From JAAOZN01 sp964421575 (lineage in GTDB: Archaea; Thermoproteota; Nitrososphaeria; Nitrososphaerales; JAAOZN01): a stretch of 23,129 nt of DNA. The DNA is taken from assembly GCA_964421575.1 (NCBI GenBank), contig CAYQXI010000005.1, positions 1-23,129 on the forward strand, read 5' to 3'. Each line of letters opens with the position of its first letter. Within the stretch, counting starts at the first letter, position 1. Both the position numbers and the translations under genes were made by a program. The notes below the pieces were generated by a model that had not been told where the DNA came from, did no database searches, and saw only the letters and a program-made list of their open reading frames with translations. Shown here piece by piece: positions 14,532 to 22,458 of the stretch.

Positions 14532-15354
14532 AGCAACCAAGGTTTCTGAGCTACACCTAGAGCCGAGTTATGTTGTAAGTAAGGCTCAGAAGATTCCGAT
14601 TGCAATAGAGTTGATGAGGCGGTATAATGTAGATAGGGTGGTAGCCGTCTCAGAGTCTAAGGTTGTGGGTGTGGTTACGTTAAAGGACATCTTCTCTAAA
14701 CTCTCTTCTAAACGAATGAGTGGGGTCTCACCAACATCGCTCTCTGTCGCAGCCTTCGCCTCGCCGAACATAATCACCGCACATCCAGAGGAGAGCGCCC
14801 AAGAGGCTGCTCAGAAGATGCTGGTGCATAATGTGTCTGCGCTGCCCGTAGTTGGGGATGATGGTTTGGTAATTGGGTTGGTGACGAAGCTTCTTCTCAT
14901 CCCACTTATGTCAAAAGCTAACCTCTGCTGTAGAGAGTTCGTTTCTCCTTCTTACCTAACCATAAGCCCAAAGTCTAAACTCTCCGTGGCTCTTGAAAAG
15001 CTCAGCAAAACACCTGTCCGAGACCTTATTGTGGTTGAGGCAGATAGGCCAATAGGGGTTATTGGTGAGCGTGAGGCTGCTTTCACACTATTTAACCTTC
15101 TCAGAATCGATCAGATAAGGCACGTCGACACATTCATCAAGAGGCTGCTTGTAGTGGATGCTATGAGGAGGCTCACCGTAGCCTTAAGTGGGGAAGAGAG
15201 TTTGAGGGAGGCTGCTAGGCTTATGAGAAGCAGCGGAGCCAACACCCTTCCACTCGTTAAAGAAGGTAGGGTGTTTGGTGCGGTAAACAGAGACAACATT
15301 TTTGAAAGGCTTTTGAGGCTAGAAGGAGAAGGGAAGGAGGTAGGTTACAGATAA
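14509..15354 (+). CDS. Four-CBS-domain protein, second paralogue
   Basis: 281 residues. Four CBS units can be traced (about 11-65, 78-135, 142-195 and 215-270), with motifs VGVVTLKDIF, IGLVTKLLLI, IGVIGEREAA and FGAVNRDNIF. Units 2 and 3 are more divergent than in the preceding gene. It has no other domain. It starts at TTG 14509 within the end of the previous CBS gene, so translation is probably coupled. Its end carries the GGAGG that appears to serve the next gene, whose likely start overlaps its TAA. Tandem origin with the 13665 gene is likely but they are clearly diverged. Ligand unknown. Confidence 0.85.
   Translation: MSKTSRLEATKVSELHLEPSYVVSKAQKIPIAIELMRRYNVDRVVAVSESKVVGVVTLKDIFSKLSSKRMSGVSPTSLSVAAFASPNIITAHPEESAQEAAQKMLVHNVSALPVVGDDGLVIGLVTKLLLIPLMSKANLCCREFVSPSYLTISPKSKLSVALEKLSKTPVRDLIVVEADRPIGVIGEREAAFTLFNLLRIDQIRHVDTFIKRLLVVDAMRRLTVALSGEESLREAARLMRSSGANTLPLVKEGRVFGAVNRDNIFERLLRLEGEGKEVGYR
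15336..15340 (+). promoter_or_regulatory. Shine-Dalgarno placed for an ATA start
   Basis: GGAGG ending 10 nt before ATA 15351 and 37 nt before ATG 15378. Its position favours initiation at or near the ATA rather than at the downstream ATG. Confidence 0.5.
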
Positions 15355-15821
15355 AGCCACGCTTCCTCGTAGACTCTATGCACGGAAGCCTCGCTAGGAA
15401 GCTGAGGATCTACGGCTACGATGTCATCTACGATACCAATCTTGACGATAAAGACCTCATCACCAAGACCGCTGAAGAAGATAGGTGGCTCCTCACCTCT
15501 GACCGAGACCTCTACCTAACAGCCCAGAAGAGGGGGGTGAAGGCTTGCCTACTTCTAGGCAAAGACGATGCACAGAGAGCTGCTGAAGTATTCAAGAAGC
15601 TCGGTTTAGAACCACCCCCATTAAGGGCTGAGGGCTCTAGGTGCCCGGTCTGCAACGGGTTCCTAGAAGCCTGCGACTCGAATGAAGTAGATGCTACTCG
15701 AAAACTGGAGAGAAGATACTTTAGGTGCGTAGAATGTGGTAAACTCTATTGGATCGGAAGCCACTGGCGGAGAATAAGAGAGTTCGATAGACGTGTTAGA
15801 CAACTCCTCCTTAAGACTTAA
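15351..15821 (+). CDS. Mut7-C RNase domain protein with zinc ribbon
   Basis: Mut7-C (PF01927) family: a PIN-like fold with FLVDSMHGSLARKLRIYGYD at the front, LLTSDRDLYLTA in the middle, and a C-terminal zinc ribbon (CPVCNG ... CVECGKLYWIGSHW). The family is linked to RNA 3' end degradation. The first catalytic acid is the Asp in FLVDS, which lies before the first ATG (15378). No ATG, GTG or TTG occurs in this frame between the in-frame TGA at 15303 and that ATG; ATA 15351 overlaps the TAA of the previous gene, with GGAGG upstream. I therefore call 15351 (156 residues) as the likely start. From ATG 15378 it would be 147 residues and lack strand 1. Confidence 0.85.
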   Translation: MKPRFLVDSMHGSLARKLRIYGYDVIYDTNLDDKDLITKTAEEDRWLLTSDRDLYLTAQKRGVKACLLLGKDDAQRAAEVFKKLGLEPPPLRAEGSRCPVCNGFLEACDSNEVDATRKLERRYFRCVECGKLYWIGSHWRRIREFDRRVRQLLLKT

Positions 15822-15843
15822 AGCATACCATTAGAATAGATGA

Positions 15844-16467
15844 GTGGCTATGGCTGAGCTTAGTGATGAAGACGGCTACCTCCTAGTTAAGACTGCTAGG
15901 CGGGCAGCAGAAGAATATGTGGTCAGCGGAAGAAGGTTAAAATTGGATGAAGAGTTCCGCAGGAGGTTCAGCGAGAAACGCGGGGTATTCGTTACAATAA
16001 ATGCGCTGAGGGGTAGGGAGCATGAGTTAAGAGGCTGTATAGGGTTGGTTCAACCCAACATACCGCTAAGTGAAGCACTAGTGGAGGCTGCTATAAGCGC
16101 TGCAACACAAGACCCACGCTTCGAACCAGTTCGACCAGAGGAGTTCAGCAACCTCATCTTCGAGGTGAGCGTCTTGACGAAGCCGGAGCGGCTCAAAGCC
16201 TCATCACCCAAAGAATACCCTAACCTAATAAAGATAGGTAGAGATGGGTTGATAGTCGAATACAAGTTTTTGAGTGGATTACTATTACCTCAAGTCCCTG
16301 TGGAGGAGGGTTGGGATGCTGAGCAGTTCCTCTCTTATACTTGTATGAAGGCTGGTGCCCCTCCAGATGTCTGGCTCCTCCCGGAAACGAAGATCTACCG
16401 CTTCGAGGCAGAGGTCTTTGCTGAAGAGGAGCCTAATGGTAGGGTCGTTAGGAGAAGGCTGATTTGA
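15844..16467 (+). CDS. AMMECR1 domain protein
   Basis: 207 residues with the AMMECR1 signature LRGCIG (62-67) and the conserved end of the domain (LLLPQVPVEEGWDAEQFLSYTCMKAG, split by a short loop). The family is found in archaea, bacteria and eukaryotes. In archaea it is often paired with a MEMO1 or radical SAM gene (not seen here), and its function is still not firmly established. The start is GTG 15844, with ATG 15850 two codons later; the gap to the Mut7-C gene is 22 nt and to the glycosyltransferase 15 nt, so all three probably lie in one operon. Confidence 0.92.
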   Translation: MAMAELSDEDGYLLVKTARRAAEEYVVSGRRLKLDEEFRRRFSEKRGVFVTINALRGREHELRGCIGLVQPNIPLSEALVEAAISAATQDPRFEPVRPEEFSNLIFEVSVLTKPERLKASSPKEYPNLIKIGRDGLIVEYKFLSGLLLPQVPVEEGWDAEQFLSYTCMKAGAPPDVWLLPETKIYRFEAEVFAEEEPNGRVVRRRLI

Positions 16468-16482
16468 GGAGAAAAGCGTGGT

Positions 16483-17649
16483 TTGAAGAGGGTCTACTTC
16501 CCCATCTTCGGATCTGGGCTTGGTCATGCTGCTAGAATGGTTGCTGTTGCTTCGAAGCTTGTGGAGATGGGGGTTAAGGTAGCCTTCTCATCTTACGGCG
16601 AGGGGGCGGAGTATGTGGAGCGGAGGGGCTTCGCTTGCTTTAGAGTGCCTAGGTTGGATGTCGGTTGGACAGCCTCAGGTAAGTTTGAGGGGCTCCTTAA
16701 GACCTCTAAGAGACTCCCTTGGCACATAGCCACATTCATCCGCCAAGTCGTCTTAGAGAGGAAGATTATGAGATATTGGAAGCCAGACCTTGTGGTCTCA
16801 GATTCACGCCTGTCAGCGGTCATAGCTGCTAAGAGCTTAGGGTTAAAGTGCTTCGTCGTCACAAACCAGCTACGTATACTCCTTCCACCTAAGAAGAGGA
16901 GTAAGCGCACAAAACCTATCGAGCGATTCCTAAACGAGATCTTAGGTAAACTCTGGAATTTAGCGGATAAGATCTTCTTCCCAGATCTGCCACCACCCCT
17001 AACCATATCTGAAGAGAATCTATGGTGGATCTCAGCCGTAAGAAGAAAGGCTGAGTACATAGGCTTCATCGTTCAACCAACCAAGAGCGCAGAAGAGGTT
17101 AAGAGCACATTAGCCAAGTTAGGGTTAGACGACAATAAGCCGCTGGTCTTCATGCACATCAGCGGACCATCCTTCACAAAACCAGCGCTAATAAGAAAAC
17201 TGCTCAAAGCAACGAAACATCTGAGCGAGTTTCAGGTTGTGATCTCTGAAGGCAGACCTAACGGGAGCACCGAGGTAAAACGCATCGACTCAACCTACTA
17301 TTTTGAGTGGTGCCCCATTAATGAAGACCTTATGCAGGCTTCAGACATACTTGTGGTTAGAGGGGGGCACTCGACCCTAAGCTCGGCGCTGCTGCTCGGT
17401 AAGCCTATGCTCATCATACCTATAGCGGACCACAGTGAGCAGTTCAGCAACACACAGAAGATGGTTAGGCTCGGTGTTGCCCTTTGGCTCGATCCACTCA
17501 CAGCAGAGCCAGAAAGCATCTGCGAATCTATACGTAGACTCTACTCAACAAATAGCTACAAGAGTAGGGCAGAGAGCCTCTCAAAAGAAGCATCAAAGTA
17601 TAACGGGTTAAGTAGACTGGTTAACGCAGTGATGGATGTGTTAAGATAG
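16483..17649 (+). CDS. GT-B glycosyltransferase, MurG/GT28-like
   Basis: 388 residues of GT-B fold. The N-terminal glycine loop FGSGLGHAARM (9-19) and DLVVSDSRLSA lie in the acceptor half. The C-terminal donor half has RGGHSTLSSALLLGKPMLII with IPIADHSEQFSNT, matching the GG-x2-T-x2-E/A-x4-G-(K/R)-P and P-x4-D/Q-x2-N patterns of MurG-like and UGT-type enzymes. It would use a nucleotide sugar at the cytoplasmic membrane face; donor and acceptor cannot be told. The start is TTG 16483. It overlaps the opposite-strand ThiI-like gene by 9 bp at the stops. Confidence 0.88.
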   Translation: MKRVYFPIFGSGLGHAARMVAVASKLVEMGVKVAFSSYGEGAEYVERRGFACFRVPRLDVGWTASGKFEGLLKTSKRLPWHIATFIRQVVLERKIMRYWKPDLVVSDSRLSAVIAAKSLGLKCFVVTNQLRILLPPKKRSKRTKPIERFLNEILGKLWNLADKIFFPDLPPPLTISEENLWWISAVRRKAEYIGFIVQPTKSAEEVKSTLAKLGLDDNKPLVFMHISGPSFTKPALIRKLLKATKHLSEFQVVISEGRPNGSTEVKRIDSTYYFEWCPINEDLMQASDILVVRGGHSTLSSALLLGKPMLIIPIADHSEQFSNTQKMVRLGVALWLDPLTAEPESICESIRRLYSTNSYKSRAESLSKEASKYNGLSRLVNAVMDVLR

Positions 17650-18768
17650 CTCGTCTATAAGCCTATGTGCATCTAAAAATCCTTCTGTTAGATCAACCCT
17701 AGAAACACCTCTAAGGAGGTATTCAGCCGCTTCATCCATATCAGAGATAGGTCTACCTGAGTCGTCCAGAACAGTCAATCTACTTTCACCCGCATCTAAG
17801 GGTAAGGGGCGCTGGAGACCGATCTTCTTCGCATATATCATAAGTTCATCCTCAGTCAAAAAGGAGGCTGGTGAAAGCATGTTCACACTCTCTCTACAAG
17901 CATACTTCAACACATTTTGTAGGCTTCTGCTCCTAAGATCAATCGGCATAGAGAGAAAGCCTATCTTCTCTTTCACAGCGGCCTTAACACCTAATACAGC
18001 GGCGAACTCCTGCCAAGCGAAGCTTGACTCTAAACTCCCTACACTACTACGCTTAGCAACATCCACATAGAGTAGCTGTAGAGTCTTCTTGGCTACGCAG
18101 CATCTGAGTAAAGCGAGATTTTCGATGGAGCGGTATAATGCTTCTGGTTGATAAGGGTAGTCAGTGACGAGGTAGGTGGGGGTGAAGCCAGCCCGCTGCA
18201 CAAGCCAACCACCGACTAAAGATCTTACGGTAGGCTCAACTATTATGAGGCAGTTCCCTGCGGTGCCTGAGGGTAGCCCGCCTGAGCCTAGGTAGCGGTG
18301 TGTAAAGATATATGCTGATTCCTTTGAGACGAGTGCGTAAATCACCTTATCCGGCCTTTTTTCATCCGGTCTGGCTCCTCTGCCACCAACCTTACCTATG
18401 AGGGTTGAGAGAGCTAGAGATTGTAGGTCATAGGCTCTGTAGCCTACGTTTTGCTGTGCCTCTACCTTGACTGAGAAGCGCTCGTTGTCGAATATTCCTC
18501 TCTCACCCGCGGCAACCAACGCTTGCAGCACCTCATCGAAATCTGGTCTTACTTTTTCAGCCAAAGCTGCGTAGGCTACACCAGAGAACCTAGAGACGAC
18601 TTCAGCCACCTCAACCACATCGTGGGTGCTGATTTCGATGACCTCGTCCTTAGCTTCAACCGAATACTTTGACTCTACGAATGCTGGGAGGGATTCTGCG
18701 ATAAGCTCACACAACACCACTATTTGAGAAGCAGCTTCGGCAGAGGGCTTGACTACAACGCATCGCAT
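17641..18768 (-). CDS. ThiI-like THUMP protein with degenerate PP-loop
   Basis: 375 residues. It follows ThiI in order: an N-terminal ferredoxin-like part, then a THUMP domain (about 60-165, RFSVKVEAQQNVGYRAYDLQ and AYIFTHRYLGSGGLPSGTAG). ThiI continues from GLPVGTxGK into LLSGGIDSPVA. Here the same place reads CLIIVEPTVRSLVGGWLVQR (173-192), so the ATP-binding SGGxDS motif is gone while the following helix (GGWLVQRAG) is kept. It therefore should not adenylate tRNA U8. It may be an RNA-binding protein or a partner of another sulfurtransferase. The start is ATG 18768 with TATA CTTATAAG 25 bp away. It is near the thiamine genes but not in their operon. Confidence 0.8.
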   Translation of the reverse strand: MRCVVVKPSAEAASQIVVLCELIAESLPAFVESKYSVEAKDEVIEISTHDVVEVAEVVSRFSGVAYAALAEKVRPDFDEVLQALVAAGERGIFDNERFSVKVEAQQNVGYRAYDLQSLALSTLIGKVGGRGARPDEKRPDKVIYALVSKESAYIFTHRYLGSGGLPSGTAGNCLIIVEPTVRSLVGGWLVQRAGFTPTYLVTDYPYQPEALYRSIENLALLRCCVAKKTLQLLYVDVAKRSSVGSLESSFAWQEFAAVLGVKAAVKEKIGFLSMPIDLRSRSLQNVLKYACRESVNMLSPASFLTEDELMIYAKKIGLQRPLPLDAGESRLTVLDDSGRPISDMDEAAEYLLRGVSRVDLTEGFLDAHRLIDELS

Positions 18769-18788
18769 AAGTAAGCGAGCTAACCATC

Positions 18789-18796
18789 CTTATAAG
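18789..18796 (-). promoter_or_regulatory. TATA box of the ThiI-like gene
   Basis: CTTATAAG, a perfect palindrome, centre about 25 bp from ATG 18768, predicting a leaderless mRNA. On the other side asnS has its own candidate (AGTATAAC, 18806-18813), so this gap seems to hold two promoters rather than one shared box. Confidence 0.5.
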
Positions 18797-18843
18797 AATC
18801 TATCTAGTATAACTTTATTTTGCGCGGAGGAAGATAGAGCACA

Positions 18844-20133
18844 TTGAGCTTAGTAGAGGTCTCTGAAGCCTTTAAGCTAAATGATGGGGCTGAGGTTAAG
18901 ATCAGAGGATGGGTAGCTTCAAAGACAGAAGTGGGTGGCATAATCTTCTTAACAGTAAGGGACGGCACAGGTTACATACAAGCGGCGGGTAAAAGAGGGG
19001 TCGTTAAAGAGGAGGTCTTTCAGAGCCTTAAGCGTGTCACAAAAGAATCTGCTGTTGAAGTAGATGGGGTTATACGTGAAGATAAGCGGGCGCCACAGGG
19101 TAAGGAGGTAGCTATAAAGTCGCTAAACATAATCGCTTTAGCCGATAAGTGGCCTATAACTAAGAGCGCCATCAAATCTCCAGCCTTCCTCTACGAGTAT
19201 AGGCATCTTTCGATAAGGGGGCGTAAGGCTTCTGCTGTGATGAAGATAAGGTGGGGGATTATCAGAGCTGCCATTGAGTTCTTTACGGAAAGGGGCTATT
19301 GGCTGATAAGCGCACCGACCATAGTCCAGTCCGCTTGCGAGGGCGGCGCTACACTTTTTGAACTTGACTACTTCGGTAAGAAAGCCTATCTGAGCCAAAG
19401 CGCCCAATTCTACGAGGAGGCTGCGATCTGCTCGCTGGGTAAGGTCTTCGTAATCCAACCGGCATTTAGAGCGGAGAAGTCTAAGACAGCCAAGCACCTA
19501 ACCGAATTCTGGATGATAGAGGCTGAGAAGGCATTTATGGATCAAGAGGAGAACATGAGGCTACAAGAAGACCTCATCACATACATCTGCAGAAGGGTGG
19601 TGGAGGAGCATAAGAGTGAGCTCGAGGTGCTCGGACGAGAATTCACTCCACCTAAGCCGCCTTTCCCAAGAATGACCTATGATGATGTTTTGGAGTTCGC
19701 TAAAGAGCATGGTCTAGAGTTCAAGTGGGGTGAAGATATACCTACCCCAGTAGAGACTCTTCTATCAAAGAGCCAAACTAAGCCGTTCTTTATAACAGAT
19801 TATCCCCTAAGCGCAAGAAGCTTCTACCATATGACGAAGCCCGATAACGATAAGATCACACTTTCAGCAGACCTCATCGCACCAGAGGGGCACGGTGAGA
19901 TCGCAACAGGTGGGCAGAGAATACACGACTACCACACCCTACTAAAGAGAATAGAATCACAAGACCTACCTAAAGAGAGCTTCAGCTGGTATCTCGAGTT
20001 AAGAAGATACGGCATGCCACCCCACTCAGGCTTCGGGGTTGGTGTAGAGCGGCTTACCAAGTGGATCGCAGGGCTAAAGCACATAAGGGCTGCGAGCCTA
20101 TTTCCACGCACACTAACAAGAGTCAACCCGTAG
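18844..20133 (+). CDS. asnS: Asparaginyl-tRNA synthetase
   Basis: 429 residues, class IIb synthetase. The anticodon-binding OB fold is about 18-95. The catalytic core has SQSAQFYEEA (184-193), motif 2 FRAEKSKTAKHLTEFWMIEAE (208-228) and motif 3 GFGVGVERL near the end. The FWMIEAE reading at motif 2 is the AsnRS type; AspRS has a form like EF-x-QLD-x-E. Catalytic domains of AsnRS and the archaeal asparagine synthetase AsnA-like paralogue (AS-AR) are related, but AS-AR lacks the OB fold present here. The start is TTG 18844, with GGAGG at 18826-18830 (a rather long 13 nt spacing). Confidence 0.92.
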   Translation: MSLVEVSEAFKLNDGAEVKIRGWVASKTEVGGIIFLTVRDGTGYIQAAGKRGVVKEEVFQSLKRVTKESAVEVDGVIREDKRAPQGKEVAIKSLNIIALADKWPITKSAIKSPAFLYEYRHLSIRGRKASAVMKIRWGIIRAAIEFFTERGYWLISAPTIVQSACEGGATLFELDYFGKKAYLSQSAQFYEEAAICSLGKVFVIQPAFRAEKSKTAKHLTEFWMIEAEKAFMDQEENMRLQEDLITYICRRVVEEHKSELEVLGREFTPPKPPFPRMTYDDVLEFAKEHGLEFKWGEDIPTPVETLLSKSQTKPFFITDYPLSARSFYHMTKPDNDKITLSADLIAPEGHGEIATGGQRIHDYHTLLKRIESQDLPKESFSWYLELRRYGMPPHSGFGVGVERLTKWIAGLKHIRAASLFPRTLTRVNP

Positions 20134-21091
20134 ACTCAGATCGAAGACAGGCAACCACTTCAGCCACCTTTATAGCCTTTTGCGCAACCTCGACAGCGTC
20201 AGCACCAAAGATGTAGGCTGAGGGCTCTATCCAGTAGCCACCGGCGTCTACAAACACATCTGGTAGGGACTCACCACGCTTACCTAAATTTAAAACCTCC
20301 TCAGCAACTCGAGCCTGAGCGGCATCGGTGTTCGTTGGCGGCTCACGCCTATTAAATAGGTAGACCTTTAAACCAAGTCGGTCAAAAGCCTCCTTAACGA
20401 ACCTATTGTACGCTATGTTAATGGCTGCGTGAACACTTGGATCAACCTGCATAGCGGCGAGCAGAACCGAAGCAAGATGCCTTGATGCCCCGAATTCAGG
20501 TTGCATAAAGGCTCTAGGTACACCATCAACCTTCGCTATACGCCCAGGTATGCCAGCCACATCATTAATGTTCTTAGCCTCAGGTATAGCCTCAACGATG
20601 TTCACTAGAACTTCTGGTATTAGTGCTGCAAACTCTTTTGAGGCTTGAATCAAGTTTACCGCAGCCTTTAGGTTGCTTAAGACAACCTGCTTCCTATCCA
20701 CACTCGGCAGACCTTTTGAGTAAAGTTGCAGGCAGATGTCGCAGCTCTCTGTCTGTAGACTTGGAACCTCCTTCTTGTGGGTTGCGCAGATAGAGCCTTG
20801 GCACTTTAGGTTGGTACAGAGGGTGCAGATGCCTTTTACTGCCTCTGTATAGGGTAGTGTTCCTGAGGCTAATCCTGAAGCAAGCCACTTGGAGAGGGCT
20901 ACTATCTCCTCTGAATAGAGGGGCTCTTTATCTGCTTTAAGCTTAAGGTAGCCGCTTACCGCTGGTTGAGTTACGCCTATCAGGTCAGCGATCTTGGCTT
21001 GGCTTAAGCCCCTAGCTTTCAGCTCCTTAGCTACCAGAGCTCTTATCAGCGGGAGTAGCTCTTTTATCGCTACTTCACAAGGTGGCTTCAT
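20123..21091 (-). CDS. thiR: ThiR: HTH-ThiN thiamine regulator with Cys-rich linker
   Basis: 322 residues. The N-terminal HTH (about 20-52, GLSQAKIADLIGVTQPAVSG) leads into a cysteine-rich linker with six Cys (C89, C92, C97, C102, C117, C120), perhaps a metal site. The ThiN domain (about 135-315) has AGIPGRIAKVDGVPRAFMQP, PEFGASRHLAS and the VFVDAGGYWIEPSA end. In archaea ThiN alone or fused to ThiD is a thiamine phosphate synthase; fused to an HTH it is the ThiR repressor that senses thiamine phosphate. Divergence from a permease-thiD operon fits this well. Start is ATG 21091, predicted leaderless. Its stop overlaps the end of asnS by 11 bp. Confidence 0.88.
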   Translation of the reverse strand: MKPPCEVAIKELLPLIRALVAKELKARGLSQAKIADLIGVTQPAVSGYLKLKADKEPLYSEEIVALSKWLASGLASGTLPYTEAVKGICTLCTNLKCQGSICATHKKEVPSLQTESCDICLQLYSKGLPSVDRKQVVLSNLKAAVNLIQASKEFAALIPEVLVNIVEAIPEAKNINDVAGIPGRIAKVDGVPRAFMQPEFGASRHLASVLLAAMQVDPSVHAAINIAYNRFVKEAFDRLGLKVYLFNRREPPTNTDAAQARVAEEVLNLGKRGESLPDVFVDAGGYWIEPSAYIFGADAVEVAQKAIKVAEVVACLRSESTG

Positions 21092-21116
21092 ATCAATAAG
21101 TCATTTATCAACATAG

Positions 21117-21124
21117 TTATAAAT
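21117..21124. promoter_or_regulatory. Shared bidirectional TATA box / likely ThiR control region
   Basis: TTATAAAT in the 57-bp gap between thiR (ATG 21091) and the permease (ATG 21149). Its centre (21120.5) is 29.5 bp from one ATG and 28.5 bp from the other, and it reads as a TATA box both ways (ATTTATAA). Both mRNAs are predicted leaderless. An imperfect dyad covers it (TTATCAACATAGTTATAA, 21105-21122; AAC/GTT arms), a possible ThiR operator. ThiR bound here would block both directions at once. Confidence 0.6.
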
Positions 21125-21148
21125 AGATTTATCTCGCGTCTCTCTTAG

Positions 21149-22453
21149 ATGAAGATCCGCAAACCTTCTGAATGGGGTATAACCCCGGTGCCTCAAAACC
21201 AGAGGATCCTTCGCGCTGTAGATCTGGCAGTCTTCTGGACTAGTCTGGGTACCGGTCTATTAGTGTATCAAGCTGGCGCTTTGCTCGTGCCCGCCCTAGA
21301 CTTCTTAACCTCACTAATAGTAATCACAGTAGGCACACTCATAGGAACCTTACCACTTGCTTTAGCCGGTATGATAGGTGGTAAGGTTGGTGTACCAACT
21401 ATGGTCTCACTCCGCCCATCCTTCGGGATACGGGGCTCATACTTCCCCACCTGGCTTAATGTGATTCAGCTCATAGGCTGGGGCACACTAGAGATAGCGG
21501 TGATGGCGAAGGCAGGAGACTTAATTTCATCAACCACAGCAGGCTTCTCAGCATACTGGCTCTGGGTAATAGTCTTCACAATCTTCACCATACTTATGGG
21601 GATAGGTGGTCCGCTGCTTGTAGTTAAGCAGTGGCTCGAGAGATTCGCCTTCTGGCTGCTCTATGGCTCAGCGGCTTGGGTGACCTTCTGGGCCCTTCAG
21701 AACGGGGGGTTAAGCAGAGTATTGGGTGCTAGGGCTGAAGGTGGGCTGCCTCTTCTCTTGGCGCTTGACCTCGTCATCGCTATGCCTCTCTCTTGGATGC
21801 CGCTAGCAGCGGACTACAATAGGTTTGCAAGCACATCGAAAGGAGGGTTTCTGGGCACATACATAGGGTTCGTGGTCGGTAACATATCGGGCTACACAAT
21901 AGGCAGCATCCTCATCCTAGCAACAGGTTCAGCAGACATAGTAGGCTCATTCGGCTACCTCTTTCTAGGCGCACCAGCCCTACTGCTCATCCTCGTATAT
22001 GAGTTGGATAACTGCTTCGCAGACGTGTATTCAGCGGCGGTATCTGTACAGAACAACCTACCTAAGCTAAAACAGTGGGTGCTTATACTGCTGATCGGAG
22101 GCTTATGCGCAGCCCTAGCCCTCTTCATTGATATAGAAAACTACATCTGGTTCCTCCTCTGGATAGGAGCCACCTTCTCCCCCATCTTCGGGGTTGTGCT
22201 GAGCCACTACTACCTAGTAGCGAAGCAGAGAATAGATGTAGAGCATCTCTACACCAAAGAAGGGGACTACTGGTATAGTAATGGTGTTAATATCTCAGCT
22301 ATAGTTTCTTGGGCGGCGGGCTTCGCGGTCTACATACTTATAACAACCTACTTATCTTGGCTGGGCGCTACCATACCCAGTATGCTAACAGCAGCAGCCC
22401 TAAACATAGCCCTCGCAAAGGCCCAGAAGTGTATCCAAGTAGTAGCGAGGTGA
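21149..22453 (+). CDS. NCS1-family permease, probable thiamine-precursor (HMP) importer
   Basis: 434 residues, strongly hydrophobic, about 12 membrane helices. It has NCS1 (CodB/CytX, PF02133) features: TSLGTGLLVYQAG in helix 1, and GVPTMVSLRPSFGIRGSYFP with NVIQLIGWGTLE in helices 2-3. The family carries nucleobases and related compounds. Its place divergent from thiR and 5 nt before thiD argues that the substrate is hydroxymethylpyrimidine, the ThiD substrate (CytX-type role); a cytosine permease is the alternative. The start is ATG 21149 with the central TATA box 28 bp upstream, so a leaderless mRNA. Confidence 0.82.
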   Translation: MKIRKPSEWGITPVPQNQRILRAVDLAVFWTSLGTGLLVYQAGALLVPALDFLTSLIVITVGTLIGTLPLALAGMIGGKVGVPTMVSLRPSFGIRGSYFPTWLNVIQLIGWGTLEIAVMAKAGDLISSTTAGFSAYWLWVIVFTIFTILMGIGGPLLVVKQWLERFAFWLLYGSAAWVTFWALQNGGLSRVLGARAEGGLPLLLALDLVIAMPLSWMPLAADYNRFASTSKGGFLGTYIGFVVGNISGYTIGSILILATGSADIVGSFGYLFLGAPALLLILVYELDNCFADVYSAAVSVQNNLPKLKQWVLILLIGGLCAALALFIDIENYIWFLLWIGATFSPIFGVVLSHYYLVAKQRIDVEHLYTKEGDYWYSNGVNISAIVSWAAGFAVYILITTYLSWLGATIPSMLTAAALNIALAKAQKCIQVVAR

Positions 22454-22458
22454 GTGTT

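Noticed and set aside
17298..17519. Antisense frame in the glycosyltransferase donor domain
   Set aside because: Shadow of the conserved GGHST region.
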